Under the pieces are notes generated by a model. The model had not been told where the DNA came from. It saw only the letters and a list, made by a program, of their open reading frames with translations, and did no database searches. A stretch of DNA of 64,000 nt from contig VZDJ01000174.1 of the NCBI GenBank assembly GCA_008694505.1, positions 7,086,601 through 7,150,600 on the forward strand, written 5' to 3'. The position numbers were made by a program, and so were the translations under genes. Below, one piece after another: positions 12,213 to 27,000 of this stretch. This stretch comes from Cyanoderma ruficeps. Its lineage: Eukaryota > Chordata > Aves > Passeriformes > Timaliidae. Each line of letters opens with the position of its first letter. The stretch's first letter is position 1.

Positions 12213-15200
12213 TAGAGAAGAGTCTAGCTGTGGTTAAGTCTCTGTGGATGCATACTAAATTTGAAAAAGTCAGCTTCTGTTACAAAGAATATAAAATACA
12301 AAATATTCCTCTTTCTCTTTCACAGTTGTTTTTATATATATCAATGTCTGACAGAGGACAGCAGAGCAATCTGCTAGAGAATATCCACGTACACAACCTG
12401 CTTGTTTTATTTGTCTTGCATTGTGATTGTACTTAAATTAGTTTTATTTATCTGGCACATACTGCAGGCAACTCTGTGAAGGTGTATTTTTTAGGTTTAT
12501 CTGATGAGCATGGCAGGGCAGGCACATCTGTGTTTTTTCTTGTTTCTCTCATATCCCCAGCATTTGGTGGGAGAGGGCTTTGCAACTGGAGCATTCTCTA
12601 AACTGCAGGACTCCATCATTGCAGGATTATTTTTTTCCAAGTAATTCCTCTTTACATTCTGCTCTGAAATCCCACTGGGTGCCTGCTCAGCAGTGCTTTA
12701 ACTTCTGAATATTGAAACCAGCAGGTATGGTGAGAATGGAATATTTTGAACAGCAGAAGAGACACTTGGTGTGGTGTATAATATCTGGCTCTCTGTATGC
12801 TGCACTGGAGACAAAAGCTGTGTGAATCACTTAGGGTACAGCTGTTTATGGACCAGTGACATGGACTTCAGAGTATATGAAACTCTAAAACAGGAGAGTG
12901 GTGCTGGGCACTGGAAACAAGGGGAAACATAAAGACATCTCTGCATTGGTAACTCAGCTTTTAAGATAATTTTCTAAATAAAAAAAAATTTTGCTTGGCA
13001 AAACTGTAAGATGAAAGACGTTCATCCAAAGGTAGACATTTATGGCTAAAGCATCTTATTTTAGTGCCTGTCTGCTGTACAGTGTGGAGGTCATTATGGT
13101 AAATGCTTATCCTTTTAGATTAAGTTGTTGGCTGTGATACAGTTGGAATTAGTTACGTGCAAAGGTTTTTGTAACCAAGTGTGACTTCCAGCAGAAAAAG
13201 AAAAATGCAAGAGAAACTGCATGAGCATATCAAGTAGGTTTGTGTAGGTCAAAGAAGCAGAAAGAAGAGTGATTTGGGGCTAAAATATGATAGTTGAATG
13301 TCAAATCCCTGAATTAATGCTTTCCTGGCAAGCAGATGTGGGCATGTGTAGGGGTGTTTGAGAAAAGTGAAATAGGTTACAGTCCTGAAAGGGGATTCTT
13401 GAGCAAGGTGTTTTTCTTTTTCTTGGATGGGAGAAATAGCTGAGTAGTTACTTTCCTACAGAGTCAAAAGAGGCCACCTTTGACATAAGGTCTCTATGGG
13501 GAACAGTACAGAATGTGAAAGAGAAAATAATAAGGGAATGTTTTTTAAGGGGTCCGTTTCTTTCTCTTATGAGGGCTGCTGCAATAGAAAACCTCCCTGA
13601 GCACAGCAAAAAGCAAATGCAACTTAATTATGTTACTGATACTCTTCTGAAATGCCTTTCTTAGTTGTCTAAAAAACAGGAAAAGAAATGCTAATTCTGC
13701 AGTATGATTGTTTCCTTGCTGTGCTTAATTTCTTTGTATGTTTAATTCTCTCTTAAGCTTAAAATAGCTTTCTGGTGCTTGCCTTGATGGCCTCTTGTGC
13801 TTTATTTACTTTTGAATTGATTTTCAAGCTTTCACTCACTTCCTTTTTGGCATGAAGATCTGTAGGGATAAGGGGATTGTATCTCTTCCTCTGTCCTCTG
13901 CTGCCGTGGCTTCCTCCCTTTCCTCTGTCATGCAACACTGGCCTCATCAGCTGGGTTTTTAATACTCCAAATGGAGGAGTTCTGTGATGGGAGTTGGGAA
14001 GCAATACTGTAATACAGTTGGCCTGTATGACTAATCAGTTAGATAAAGAATTCGGGCTGCAGAATAGCAGAGCCTTCATGCCTGATTGATGATAACAGCA
14101 GCCAGCTGACTTACTGCCCTTACTGCCAGCATCCCCCACACTGTTAGAGAGGATTTCTAGCACAGGACAATAGATTTGTCCCAGTAAGCGTAATGCTGGG
14201 GTTTGTAGCGCAGGACATCAAAACCTAAAGGAAAGCAGGTCAAAATGGATGGCTCCCTGATTATACTTCGAAAAGCAGGAGTGGAAGAGTCTGGAAGTGA
14301 TGTTTGCTCATCCCCTACCTGCACACTTCCTACCAAAAGGAGTGGATTAGTCTCTGTACTCAGCACAGCGTAAAGAATCTCTCTCATTCCTAATGACCTT
14401 TACCATGGAGCTTGTTTTTCCTTGGCAAATCTCCCAGACCATAGGCAGGGCTGATTTCTTTGGCCAGCAGAAATTATTCTCTTTGAGTCAGGGCTTATGA
14501 AACTGCTATTGTACAGAAGGGTAGGATATATGGAGGGAAATAAAGTGTCATTTATGGAACCCATAAGAAAGAAGGGAAGGCTACACATGTTTAATGTAAA
14601 TGTATCTTAATTTCTTTTGTCTTACAAGCTGTAAACAGCTCTCAGAAAATTTTATTTGCTGCGGGATTGGGGTATTTCGTGTCTGGTGATGTGAACTTGC
14701 TGCACTGTCCACAAAGCCATGCATCATACTGGTTTATTGAAGCTGCAGAGAAGTTGAGGTGGGAAAACTTTTTTTTGTTGCAAAGAGAAAGATGAAAGTT
14801 TTCCTAGATGAAATCAAAATCTGTTTATGAGTCTCAGGAGAGCAATTCTACTCTGCTGCTTTACAGGAGAAAAAGGAGCCAAGAAAATGGATGTTTCTAA
14901 CACATACACATAGTAATACTTTTTATGGATACTGTGAGCTTACCGGGTGTCAGGTGTTAGCAGATTGATTGCATTCGGTGTCGCTGCAGAAACCAAGCTG
15001 TACTTTTTTCTGTTTAAATATCACTGTGACCACTGTTCTCATTACACCTACTAAAACAGAAGCAAAAGGCACCTAAAATAATACCTGTGAACTGGATACT
15101 TTATTTAGATCGATGTAGATGCTGTTTGCTGCAGAACTCCACTGAGTACGTATAAACTAATATTTAAGATATTTCTGTAATCAGACTTCAGTTGCTGGCT

Positions 15201-18200
15201 TGAGATATGTAGATCAATTTATTATCTATACGAAGAAATTGCCCAACCTATAAATAGCTGGTAATGCTTTCTGCTCAGAATTTGAGCTTTGTGTTTGACT
15301 TAGTACCTAAGAGAGAAGTATTAAGCTACAGTACTGATTCTGATTTGAAGTTGACTGCTGAAAATTCATTGTGAAGTTGTTAACAGCAGGGAGCTTCTTT
15401 TGTGAAGAACTAAATTAGAAGCTTTCAAATCTTTCAGTACTGACAGACTAAATAACCTTAGCAATTGATGAAGTTTTTATTCTGTCACTGGCTCATCAAT
15501 AGCTGTCCTTCTTTTCTAGGTCCCTTATTCATAACAAAATTATCTTAGTGTAAAAGGGAGTTTAACCTTTCACAATTAGCCTTCACTTCCTGCTTGCTTC
15601 ATTCCCAGTTACCACAGTCTAAACCACAGAAACACAATTAAAATATTGAATGACAGGAATTTCGGGACAATTCAGTCGTGGGGGTGAATTTGTTGTTTGT
15701 GGTGTGGGGACTCGTGTGGGAGGCAGAGAGCTGGATACCTGTGGCCGGGCTGACGCTGCCCGGGTGACTCGGCTGATGGGAGCCTTGCCAGGCATGCAGT
15801 CCTGCCTGGTGCCTGCCTGTGGTTACTCACCTTGGCTGCTTCCCTCCTGCTGCACGTGCCACGTGAACTCAACATCCAGCTATCACAGAAATGGAAATGG
15901 GGCACCGTGTGTTAACCTGCAGCTGAGTCAAAAGAGCATTTTAATGCTGTCATAAAACTGCAAACTCTTATGAAGCTTAAAATATCCCAGATTGCATCTC
16001 TTAAGCTGTTATGCTAATGTTCTGTATTTATGTATGTGCATTACCTAAAAGATGCAAAGTTCTCAAATGGAAAATAAAGCCTGCAGTATCTGCTCTGAAG
16101 TGCATCTGCACCGTCTCTTTATGGGGTTTGAACTGATGAACTTGCCTTATGCTGTGCCTCCCAAACAGATGCCAGAGAGACTCAGTCCAGTTACAGAGAT
16201 ACCATCAGGCTGGTACAGCTTGAGATGTTCTATATTCAGTGCTCGTCCAAGTCCACAGAACTTAGTGGAGTGGCACAGGGGGGAAAATTTCTTAGATTTT
16301 GCCTTGCTTGGATGGATTGAGGGATGTTCTGAATACATGACTATTACGAAAGTGGAATTTGAAGCCATTTTGCCCAGCAGAAGCAATTATGCAATCTACT
16401 TAATACTAATTTTTTATATTTTTCAGGCTAGGTGGCACATTTTAAAGACAGCTCTGAATGGCAAATTTTACTTTACTCTTTTGTGATTGACCTGGTCTCC
16501 TGGGTCCGTAAATCAAACCAGTTGGTGTTCAGCTTTTTTAAAGTTCAATCATACCCAGGCTTTTGGCTCTGATGAGCTTTTTAGCCATAGAACTCTGCAC
16601 CAATGGGGAACAAATAAGGCTAGAAACATTCTGTCATTTTCATTTTTCCATGGGGAAAATAAGCTGGGGAAAAGATTGTAATCCTCCCAGTGATCTGGGA
16701 AAATGGATGGGTGGTACAGAACCAGAGAACAGTCTGGAACAAGAAATCTTCAACCGAAAGGTTACTGAGTTAGTTCTGGTTCTCTGTGGAAAGTAAAGGG
16801 AGTAAAGACCAGACAGAGAACAAGAATTGTGGTGGTTGGAAAAAGCAGCAACACTTGAGATGCTCCTAGAGAAGCATTCCCCTTGTTGCCAGTGGCACTG
16901 GCTGTGAGCTGTGTCCAGTATCTGCCAGGAACCACTTCTTGTCTACCAGTTCCTGTCAGAGCAACACGTCCCTCTGCAGGAGAGGATTCATTTCCCATTT
17001 GTGTTTACTTGCTGTAATTTCATATGGGGAAATGTGCAAACATGGGCAGTGTCCTTGGGACAGTGCAGAAGGGATGCAGGAGAAGGGAAATAGGAGGGAC
17101 TACAGTATGCTTGAGGTTGTGTAAAATCTGTTAAGGAACTGTGGTAGGTAGAAATCACATCTTTAGAGTTCCTGCACCTGAAGGAAGAAAGTATAATCTT
17201 AAAATACTGCAAAGCAGTTAAACCAGGAGAGAAATAAATAATTTTTGTGCTACACTTGAAAGGGGTGTTTCATATTTTACCATTTCCTTTGCACTTTCAG
17301 TTTTAGAGTTCTTTAGAAATCTTTGCTTGTATCTCTGCTAAAGTCTCTGCTTTAATCTTCAAAGAAATCTTAGAAACCTCAAAGACACTCCTTTCTGGTT
17401 AGTCCCAACACAGGTTGTTCTGCCAATGCATTACATCCTGACTCGAGCCAAAGGTACTGGTTCTGGGTATTTATCAGAAATCACAGTTGGATTCAAACAG
17501 ACTTGCACCATTTTGAGCATTGCAAAGCATTTTATCCCACAGGAGGTTTGGAAGGAGACAGAATGTTGCTCGGATTTGCCAGGAGAGGGCATGTGTTATC
17601 CAGGGCAGGCAATGTCTCCACCCCTGACCTGCTGCTGCCACACACCTCTGGGTCACTCCAGAGCTGGAGCAAATTCAGACACTAGCCCAGAAAATCCCCT
17701 GGCAGTTTCCCAGTCATTCAGGTAGTTTGTCTGCTCTTATAGGCAGCATTCCTCATGGCAGTTTGCCCCCAATGTGAAGAGTGACCACCATAAAAAGAAG
17801 CCTTAAGATCCAGCTGCAAGGGTTTTTAATCTTGATCCTGCTTTATCTTAGCAGGGTTCCAGGGAGATGTAATTTCATTTGTGTTGTGTGGGGTTAGTGG
17901 CTTGACAGATACAGGGATATTAATATTTCTTAATTATAAGGTGTACTGAATTGCTAAAAGGGGAGATAATATCGCCTTATGACATTTTTGGGCATAACAC
18001 AGCTAGCCTACCAAATGAAAAAGGATAAAAACAGTAATTTGCACAGTCAGATGTTTTGAAGGCACAGAGGCAGGTAACAAGATTTCAACATCATTGGTTC
18101 ATCTATGAGCAGAACCAGAGTACAGGCAGGGAGATCAGCAAAATAACCTGCTGGTGTGTCAATTAAATCTCTCTAGTAAACAATCCAAACAAGTGAAATT

Positions 18201-19992
18201 CTGCTTCAGGCATTTGCTGCTTCTTTCTGTAGCAGCAGAAATTCACTGCTAGACAATTCTAGTGGTTAAAAAATATCTGGGTGGGTTTTATCTTCAAAGT
18301 ACTGTCTGTCAAACCAGACCTTGCAAGGACTGTTGCATGAAATTTCTCAAGTACCCAAATTTTAGAGTCAGAATAAATAGCAAGCAAAGTTTTAAATAAC
18401 AAGTAAAAGTGGAACAGACGTTCTTAAACACAGTTTTTACCTTTTTAGACCACTATATCTTGAACAATACTGAAGATGGACATAAATCATTACATGTATT
18501 GAAAAAACAGGTTCAGTGCATCAGTTTCCTTTGTGTCCTGAAGACCACGCAGAACAAATTATCAGAAGTTGGTTGCAGACAAAAAAGACAGCTTTAGGAC
18601 ACCCAGCAGAAGTGCAAAATACTGTAAATATGAGTGTCTTAGCTTGTAAAAAATAAAAATAAAAAGTAGCTTTAGATTACATCACAGTAAAATGTAGGAG
18701 AAATCTCTCGACTGAAAGATTCCAGGTTCAGAGATCTAAGAGCTAACCACTGTATTGCCCCGTGTTGCAAGGAGTTCAGAGAACTCTTCCTGTGCAGTTC
18801 TGTGCTGCTCAGGCTGTACTGTGGATGCTCCTGCTGTATTAGAGCCCCTGGATTCCTTATCCAGGATAGCAGCCTACATTCCTTCTGGGTCTAACTCTAT
18901 CCTGCAAAGCGCTACTGTAAGTTCATCTCCGTGCTTTTCCTTGGCACTGTTAGGGGTAAGAGCCCACAGTGCTGGAATAGCTGAAATATTTAAGGCCAGT
19001 CTTATACTTCAGTAGCCTCGTGCTGATGTTGAATTTGTTCCAGCTTCTACATGTTTTTAAATATTGTGGCATGAAATTTCACACCCCCCAAACCGTGGCT
19101 TTGGGGCAGTAGCACTCAGGGCCAGTTTCCCCAGCTCCAGTAAGGGCTAATGGTGTGAGTACAGGGTGCAGTGCTGCATCCATTCCCTCTTCATTATTTA
19201 ATAGAACATGTTACCTGTCACAGCTTTGTTCTTCAAAGGAAATTTTGACACAGCCTCTACATTTATTTATGAATTTGATGTAGAAGGGGGAATAGTTCTC
19301 TGTGTAACAAGAATCTTCCCTAGTAGCTGTTGTCCTGGCCAGTTTGTGGTTACTAAAGGGTGGAGAAATTTAAGTCCAGGAGGAGCTGATTGTGAGTGAT
19401 TCTGAGAAAATTGATATAATAATCTGAATTGGAAACACAGCACGTAGAGTGACATTTTTAGCTTTGTTCGTGTGTTTCTGGATAAAGAGGATTTTTTTAA
19501 TGATCTGATTTTTTTCCCAATTGGACTCAGAAGAGCAATTTAACACTGAAAAAGAATAATGTGAAGGTTATGGAATTTTATAATAAACGTAAGAACTTAG
19601 AGCTATGGCAAGGGAATAAAATATCAGGACTGCGACTGGGTAGCTAGGTACTAGATACAATTCAAGATGAACACTGCACCCAGATTACCTAATCTGACGT
19701 AATTGCTAAGTCTTTAGTGAAATGGAAATATAACATGAACAAATATTCACTTGGGGATATTTTTCTCTAAAACCTGATAAAGTGTTTCTGTACTCCTAAA
19801 ATTACTTTGATTTTTTTCTGTTTAGCTGTGGTTTTCAAGATACAGCTTGACAGTCTTGGTTGCTTTTATTTTACTCCAGTGTTCTCCAAAATTGGACTGT
19901 ATCTGGTCCTACTTTAGTAACTGCATTGTTGATGGATGTGGGTAGTTGTCCATGACTGCTGTTGTTCTATCAGACCATTGTGGGCACAGTGG

Positions 19993-20008
19993 ACACACAC
20001 ACACACAG
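19993..20008 (+). repeat. (AC)n microsatellite
   Basis: About seven AC units following GTGG and ending before AGAAGGG. A shorter CA run lies at 11255-11267. Confidence 0.9.
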
Positions 20009-20880
20009 AAGGGATCATTTCTCTTGAGACTTACTGTAGATTGTGGTGTGAAGGACTGGGGCCCATTAGAGATGCCTGCCTTGCTTGTGGGCAGCAACTT
20101 GTTCACCCATTTGCTCTTTTATTCCTGGTTTCCCAGATTAAGCCTAAGGACTTTCTGCAATCTGAGTCTTTTATAGCTAATTCCAGATGTCTAATTTTAC
20201 AGCAAATGCTCTGACCTGATCTTTTTCACTTCTCCAGTAAGAAAAAAATCATTGGAGTTTCTGTAAATTAAAAAGAGTATTATATACAGTGAAGTGAAAC
20301 AGCTGAGTTTAAAGTTAGGTAGAAACTACATGAAAAAAAATCTGTTCCTCTCATAAAATGACGTAAGATTTCAGCAGCACCCTTGTAATTTGGAGTGTAC
20401 CCATTACCGTGTGTGAGCCTGTGTGTTGATCTGCAATAGCTGATGCAGAAGTTAAAACCTCCAGCTGCAGTTTGGTTGCTCAGGCACCACTGCAGTCTCT
20501 GGGCACTCACAGGCACCCAGACTACAGCTAATGAGCACTAAAGTTAATAAATTTTCACAGATACTCTGAAAGTTACTTCAAAAGATGTTTGAACACACCA
20601 GTTCTTGTGTGCCGGAAATCATAACTGCAGTGGAAATATGTACTGTTATCTACTGGTTTGGATTAATGGATTTTTTTTGGTTCCTTTTGAGCTTCCCCAT
20701 TCTTAGGAGTCAGCATAGTGATCAAAGAATCAGAATAGGGTCATGAAAGTAAAAAATTCCTTTTAATCCCAGGTTTTGCTGTACATTTTCCTTGGATACA
20801 TCATGGTGTGTCTCCAGTAGCAATTACTGGTGCTAACATTACTTCCCTTGGAAAATACATTGAAGTTTCAAGTTGAAAAT

Positions 20881-20920
20881 CTCTATAAATGTAAAATATT
20901 CTCTATAAATATAAAATATT
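20881..20920 (+). repeat. 20-bp tandem duplication
   Basis: CTCTATAAATGTAAAATATT is followed directly by the same 20-mer with one substitution (G to A). Confidence 0.95.
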
Positions 20921-21009
20921 TGCACTATGATGTTGATGGTGGCGTTTCATTAAGCTGCTGATGAATGGAATTATAAAATTTGTTCTTCTTTCTGCATTTT
21001 CAACATCTC

Positions 21010-21030
21010 TTTGTTTGTTTGTTTGTTTGA
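21010..21030 (+). repeat. (TTTG)n microsatellite
   Basis: Four to five consecutive TTTG units. Confidence 0.9.
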
Positions 21031-24000
21031 CATCAGACAGTATTTTGAGTTTTCTTAGGGATTTGAAACTTCAGAGTTGACTTTGCTGACAGTAGCCTAT
21101 GCAGGTTATGGAGAGGACTGTGGCGAATAATTCAATGAGTTAACTTTCTGAATTGTCAGTTTGGAATGTTACAAAATTCCAGTCACTTGGTTGTTTTGCT
21201 TCTGGTGTGACTGACTGATTCCACAAAGGGATTAAAAGTGGCTGATACAACTCCTGCTTTCAGTCTGATAAAGCTGGAAGCTGGAGATGCTGTTTGGCCC
21301 TGCCAAAGTTTCCTCTATTATACAGTTTTCTTTCTCCTTTCCTTAACATTTTGAGAGAGGGGCAAATTCCACCCTTTAGACATGTCTAATTGTTACTGCA
21401 CATTCTTCAAATTCCTCTTCTTAGTGTTTCACAAGTGTGGAGTTGGGTGCAGCTGAGAAATGAAGATGTAAAAAGAAATGCTAGAGTTCTCTGTTGGTGG
21501 TGTCTCTATTGTATCCAGGTTACATATGCATGTAAATTAGTATAATTAATTATATCTACTTGTTTCAACAGCCAGCTCCTGAAACTGAGCTCACAGTCAG
21601 TCTAAATAATTTCCTCTTGCATGATTATGTCATTACAGATATTAAGGACCAAGCGTTTTCCTGATATCTCTAGTTTAAATACAGTCAGAATAATGCATGT
21701 TTTCTACAAAGAATTTAAGTATCAAATCTGTTAGAAGTCTTGACAGAACACTGTGTCCAGCACCATGGCCATTACTGTAATTCCATTCAGCTTAATATAT
21801 GCAAACCAGAGAGTTTCAGTCAATTGCAGCAATAAAACTTTTGTTTCAGCTGCCAAGTTAATCATTTGACTCCTCATGATTGCATGTTTCCATGACAATT
21901 GGATGGGTTTATGATTGACACACATACAATTAAAATCTGCCCTTCATAACTGTGCATCTCAGAGACCTAATGAAAGCTCAGTCATATTCCTAAACAACTT
22001 TTCATTAGAACAATGCTGGATTATGAATTTATATTATTATATTCATATTTATTATGCAGCAAAGGGGCTGCAGTTTGTAGGTCTCGGCATCAGTGAACAT
22101 GGCCGAGTAATGTTAAGATTTATTGTGGCCTTAGCCTTGGATTTAGATCTCACCTAAATGTGGACTTTTATTCTCTTATTGATTTAAACTTCAGTGGGTT
22201 TAGTGATTCCTTTTAATTAACATCTAGAGTGAAATTACGTAGTTCTTCCACAATCTAATTTCCTGTTGCCTTCATGTAGGACTGAGTGTGGTTAGCAATG
22301 AGAGAACTTGCTAGAGTTTTTAATAATGAACTTATGCGTATACCACCTCTAACCCTACTCTAGGAAAATATATGCTAATGGCTTTACCAAAATTTACAAA
22401 AATTTATGGGCACTTTGGTGGATGAAAAAAAATCTTATTTAAAACCATAGAAGTCACTTTATGTTATTAAAACTCTGGTATTGTTGATCAAAGTAGGTTA
22501 ATAACAGGGTTTCAGTGGAAAGTATATTTGCTTCATGCTCTCTTTTAGTGTCTGGATGGCCTCTGGACACATGGAAAAGTCCATCTCCCTTTCTAGGGGA
22601 CAGGAACAGTAGGACTTAGATGAGGCCTAGATAGCAGCTTATTTTATATTATCGTGGAGATTTATTGGGATTATATGAGCAGCTTAATATATAGAAGTTT
22701 TTCGCTTCAGACTACTCAGGGTGATTACATTTTTTTGATATAAAGTATATCATTATTTATTAGTCCATTGCAATTTTTCTAGCAAGTCTCAGACAAGTAT
22801 ATTTTTTGTGCCGTTTTGCAAGTCTGATATGGTGTCATTATATCTGATGCTGTATTCATAGGATCTGTTTCATTTCTGGATGTTTTGAGATCTGAGAAGC
22901 ACCTAATGCCTGTGACACTGTTGTGATTTAAAATCAAAATATCTTGCTCGTTTCCAAGGTACTCGTACAAAACATATTTCCCTTCTCTAATAACCAGTCA
23001 AGCTGAGGGTTTTTTGAGGCCGGTATTTTTGGCACCGTCAATCCTTAGCTGCATTTTTGGTGCCACAGAAATGAGAGACGTCGCTGAATCATTCAAGAGG
23101 AATAATAAAATGAGAGGAGAGGAGTTTGGCAGCAGAACATTGGTGGTGTGCCCCAGCCCCGAGGTGCTGGAGCCGGCACAGCCCCACGTGAGTGTCAGCC
23201 CTGCAGGATGTGCAGTTGCTTGGCTGCTCCCATCCAAAGGCAGCCCTTCAGATTAAAAGAACAGATGTGCAGCCAGATTCTGTCTCTTAAATCTGCACAT
23301 TATAAATATTTAAGATGCAAATAAGACTTGTGTGATGGAGCTACTGCTTCTCCGTTTTTGGCGGTCAGTTCTGTTCGTCAGTTTTATCGCACTTGGTGCT
23401 TGTTGCGAGGACATTGTCCAGGCTGGCAAAACTAAAATTAGATCTGTCAGCTTTTTACTGCTTTGTGGTTTCTCATGTTGTGTTAGTCCCTGTTCTGCTG
23501 CTCCACTGCTTGAGCCTGAGCTGCAGTGAGCAGAGTGCTCAGCTGAAAGGTTCTGCAAGGCTTGAGATCTCAACTACATCAGAGCCCGGAGAGATCCCAG
23601 TATGGCCCTGCGCATCCACATCTCCAACTGCTGTGCCAGTGCTACTTCTCTGACCTCAATTGTTCTCATTTCTGTGGTTTTTGTGAGCAAAAGGGGAAAG
23701 GTTACATGGTACTGAAAACCAGATTCAACAGGTGTATCCAGTCTGTACTGACAAATACATAAATTTTAAAAGCAATGCAGTTCCACACTTACTGATCTTA
23801 CCAGGAATGTGTGTTAATCCTCCTATCAACATGAAGAACAGGGAACTATAGCATGGAGCAAATCTATATGAGTTGTTTTCCTGTTTATTTCTCTTCTAGT
23901 AATTACCTGTTTCCTTTCCTGCCCAGCAGTGGCTCCACAGGACAGACTGTGTGCTTTCTTCACTGTTCACCTTATTTTCCTTGTTTCTTTGCTGGCATGT

Positions 24001-27000
24001 GGTTTTTTCCTTCTTGTTTTCCCTCTGTCTAACCACAGAGACAGTTCTCTGCAGTCACTAAATCACATATCAAAATTATCAATGAATATGAACTAGTCCA
24101 TTGCTGCTCCATACATTCAGAGTTTTGTCCTGGCAGGTTACCTCAGCAGCCACATAAAGCTCATCCAGTGGAGGGATAAATCCAGTGATTGAGGCTCTCC
24201 TGCCAGGAGCTGGGACAGTTCTCCAGGGTCACACATTGGCACTCACTGCCAGTGCCAGTTCAGACGTGGCACTCCAGTCCTGTTCACAGTGCAGATGTGG
24301 CTCTCCTGAGTGCCTTTCCTTGCCAGTGTTTCTGTGTTCTCCTGCCCACAAATGTATTTGGTGTCAGACTGTTTCACTGCCAGGCTTTCTGGCGGGTGCT
24401 CTTCGAATCCTCAGTACTGCACTGCTTAATTTGGCCTTTCAAAAACCTTTGGTCTCTTGTTTGTGTCTCCACTGGTAGCAAAATACAGGATGCAGGACTC
24501 TTGAGGTCAAGCTGTCAATGAAACAGATAAGGCAGTTTATTGTAATTGCCTAATTTCCAGTGATCTGAGTTTACTGCCCCACCTTTTTTCTTTTTTCTAT
24601 ATTTTCTTTCTATTTTAAATACTGGCTTGTCTGTCTCAGAATCCCAGAACTCTTTCTTGGTTACATTTTCTGTAGCACATATTCCCATTTCTTAGAAAAA
24701 GAACAAGAAGTTGCTTGAAATTAGCAAGATGCTAGAGTTTTAGGAATATGTTCTCATGTAATCCCCCTTAATTTGCCTTAAAGATAAATACAAAACAAAG
24801 AGGTTTTGGGGTTTTTTTTTAGGTCTAAACAATTGATTCAACTTCTTTACAGTAGATTTGTAACAAATTTTCTATATCAGAAGACCTACAGCAATACATG
24901 AAAAAGATGAGCAAGATCACCATAAAAAAGGAAACAGTGTGGCAGAGCAAATAATTTGCTTCAGAAGTGCCTGGATAACCAAATTCCTACTGCTTTCATG
25001 TTTTAATCCTCTTAAAAGAAGAGGCTGAACTCTTTCAGTGTTTAAAGACCAGATTAAACCCAACAAACTGTTACAATTCTACGATCATTAAACATATGCA
25101 CTGAAAACACTAAGAAACGAACTCTGTCAATAAATGCATATATTTACCATGCTTCAATTAATGTAAGACTATAGATTCTTACAGAATTTTTATGTGAGTG
25201 TGGGAATTGCATACTTCTGGAAACTTAACAGTGCATGTTTTAGCTGCTCTTGTTTGTCCTGGGAATTGAGAGACCTGTGGCTCAGTGTTTTAATAAGTTG
25301 GTCGGTCTATCTTTAAATAGCCAGAGTGCTATGACTGCCCAGTAGCCTGAATGCATTAGAATGAAGCATGAAGCTTGTGAGAGTTCTGGAATTTGGAGCA
25401 GAAATATTCTTTGTATTTCCTTCTTCATTAAGCTATCCCTGCCTTTTGTGTGAATTCCCAGTTGGCTGGGGAAGGTTACTAAGCTCTCGTCTATATCAAC
25501 TGCAAATGATTGGTTTCTTCTATCCCTAGATATTCTTCCTACCCATCTGTTTTACATTCTTAGAGCAGCAATTTTGGATGCTATTTATATCTTTCCTTGG
25601 CAATTGTTTTTCAGTTTAGATTACTACAGTAATTCACCTTTAATTTCCCCTTTGCTTTATTGAAGCAATTTATATTAGGGATTGTAATCTGTGCTAATGT
25701 CACACTGTTCCATGTGCATGACTGAGTAGAGGCCCTACTTCTTCTCTTCATGTGAACTTCTCCCTTCAGTTCATCATTAATAAACAGAACTTACTAAATT
25801 ATTTTTAAACAAAGACAAATGGAAACATGGTTATGCAATTAAACAGAATACATGATTGTTGTGTAAGTCAGACAGACATGCTGTGTTCTTTCGCTTTCAT
25901 GCAGATACAGATTTTGCATCCTTGCAACTTCTTCTGCGAAAACCTCATTAGTCAAATCAGTGCTTCTGTGGAACATAAAGTTTAAAGAATGGCAGCATAT
26001 GTGAAATATTCTGACTGCTTGTACCATTTGGTTTCTTAACTGTACATATGTATTTTGTTAGTGTGGGAATGTTAATTAAATTTACCTCCATACACATACG
26101 TCCACCTTGCCAGTCTTCTGGAAGGTGTGTGCAGCTCTTACTGCCCAAAAGTGCTGTGGATTCTGCAGGTGCACTACAGGACTCCCTTTGTTTCAAGCTA
26201 CTTTTCTAAGTTCTTGTTTAAAAAAAAAAAAATTAAAATCCTGCTTCATGTGAAGAACTGTGAGAGATGTGACTGAGGTCTCTTTCAGTTGTGCCTTTTT
26301 CAAGGACAAGAGAAAGGCATCACTTCAGTGTTAAGGATTACTTCTGAGATTCCAGAGATTCCTCACTCAAAGCTCTTGACCTTCAGCAAATTGTCATTCT
26401 CTCTGTGATTTCTCCAATCTTACCTGAATTTTTTTGTTCCTTTATTAGCATGTGATAGTCATCTGTCTGTGGTAGAAGGTCTTATGCCAGTTATAGGATT
26501 AGGTGCTGGTCTAGCAGTGACTGCATGAAGTATTCTAGTGGTCAGTTTAGACTATTAAGAGTATTCAGATTTACCTACAGCATTGCAAATTACCAGGAAA
26601 ACATCTTAAGCTGGACTACCCTACAGTTTTATTCACAAAATATTGTTAGTTAAGCTTTCCCTCAGACTGATTTTCCTCTTCTATTTGGGCACAGAAAGAA
26701 CTGGACATTTCTCAAGTACATATTTCCAGTAAGAAATTTCCTAGCTTGACAAAATACCTGGTAGCTGCTTTTGTTCTGAGTGGAACCCTTGGCAGTGTAA
26801 TTGGGCAGGAGCTGTTGGCCACAGCAGCCAGGGCAGCATCATGAACAGCCAGAACATTGTCAGAGCAGCCCAGGAACATCTGACAGTGCTGCCTGCACAG
26901 TGCTGCTGGTTATTGTCACCCAGCGAAACTGGGACATTGCTCTGCTCTGCTCCAGCAGCTGATCTGTGCCGTAGGAGTACAGTAGGATATTGATTGCAAA

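Noticed and set aside
16052..16486. 144-codon plus-strand open frame
   Set aside because: No known motif, AT-rich drift at its C-terminus and overlapping open frames on the other strand. No promoter or splice context.
21377..21388. TAGACATGTCTA palindrome matching a p53 half-site
   Set aside because: Only one half-site is present, and 10-mers of this degeneracy are expected by chance.
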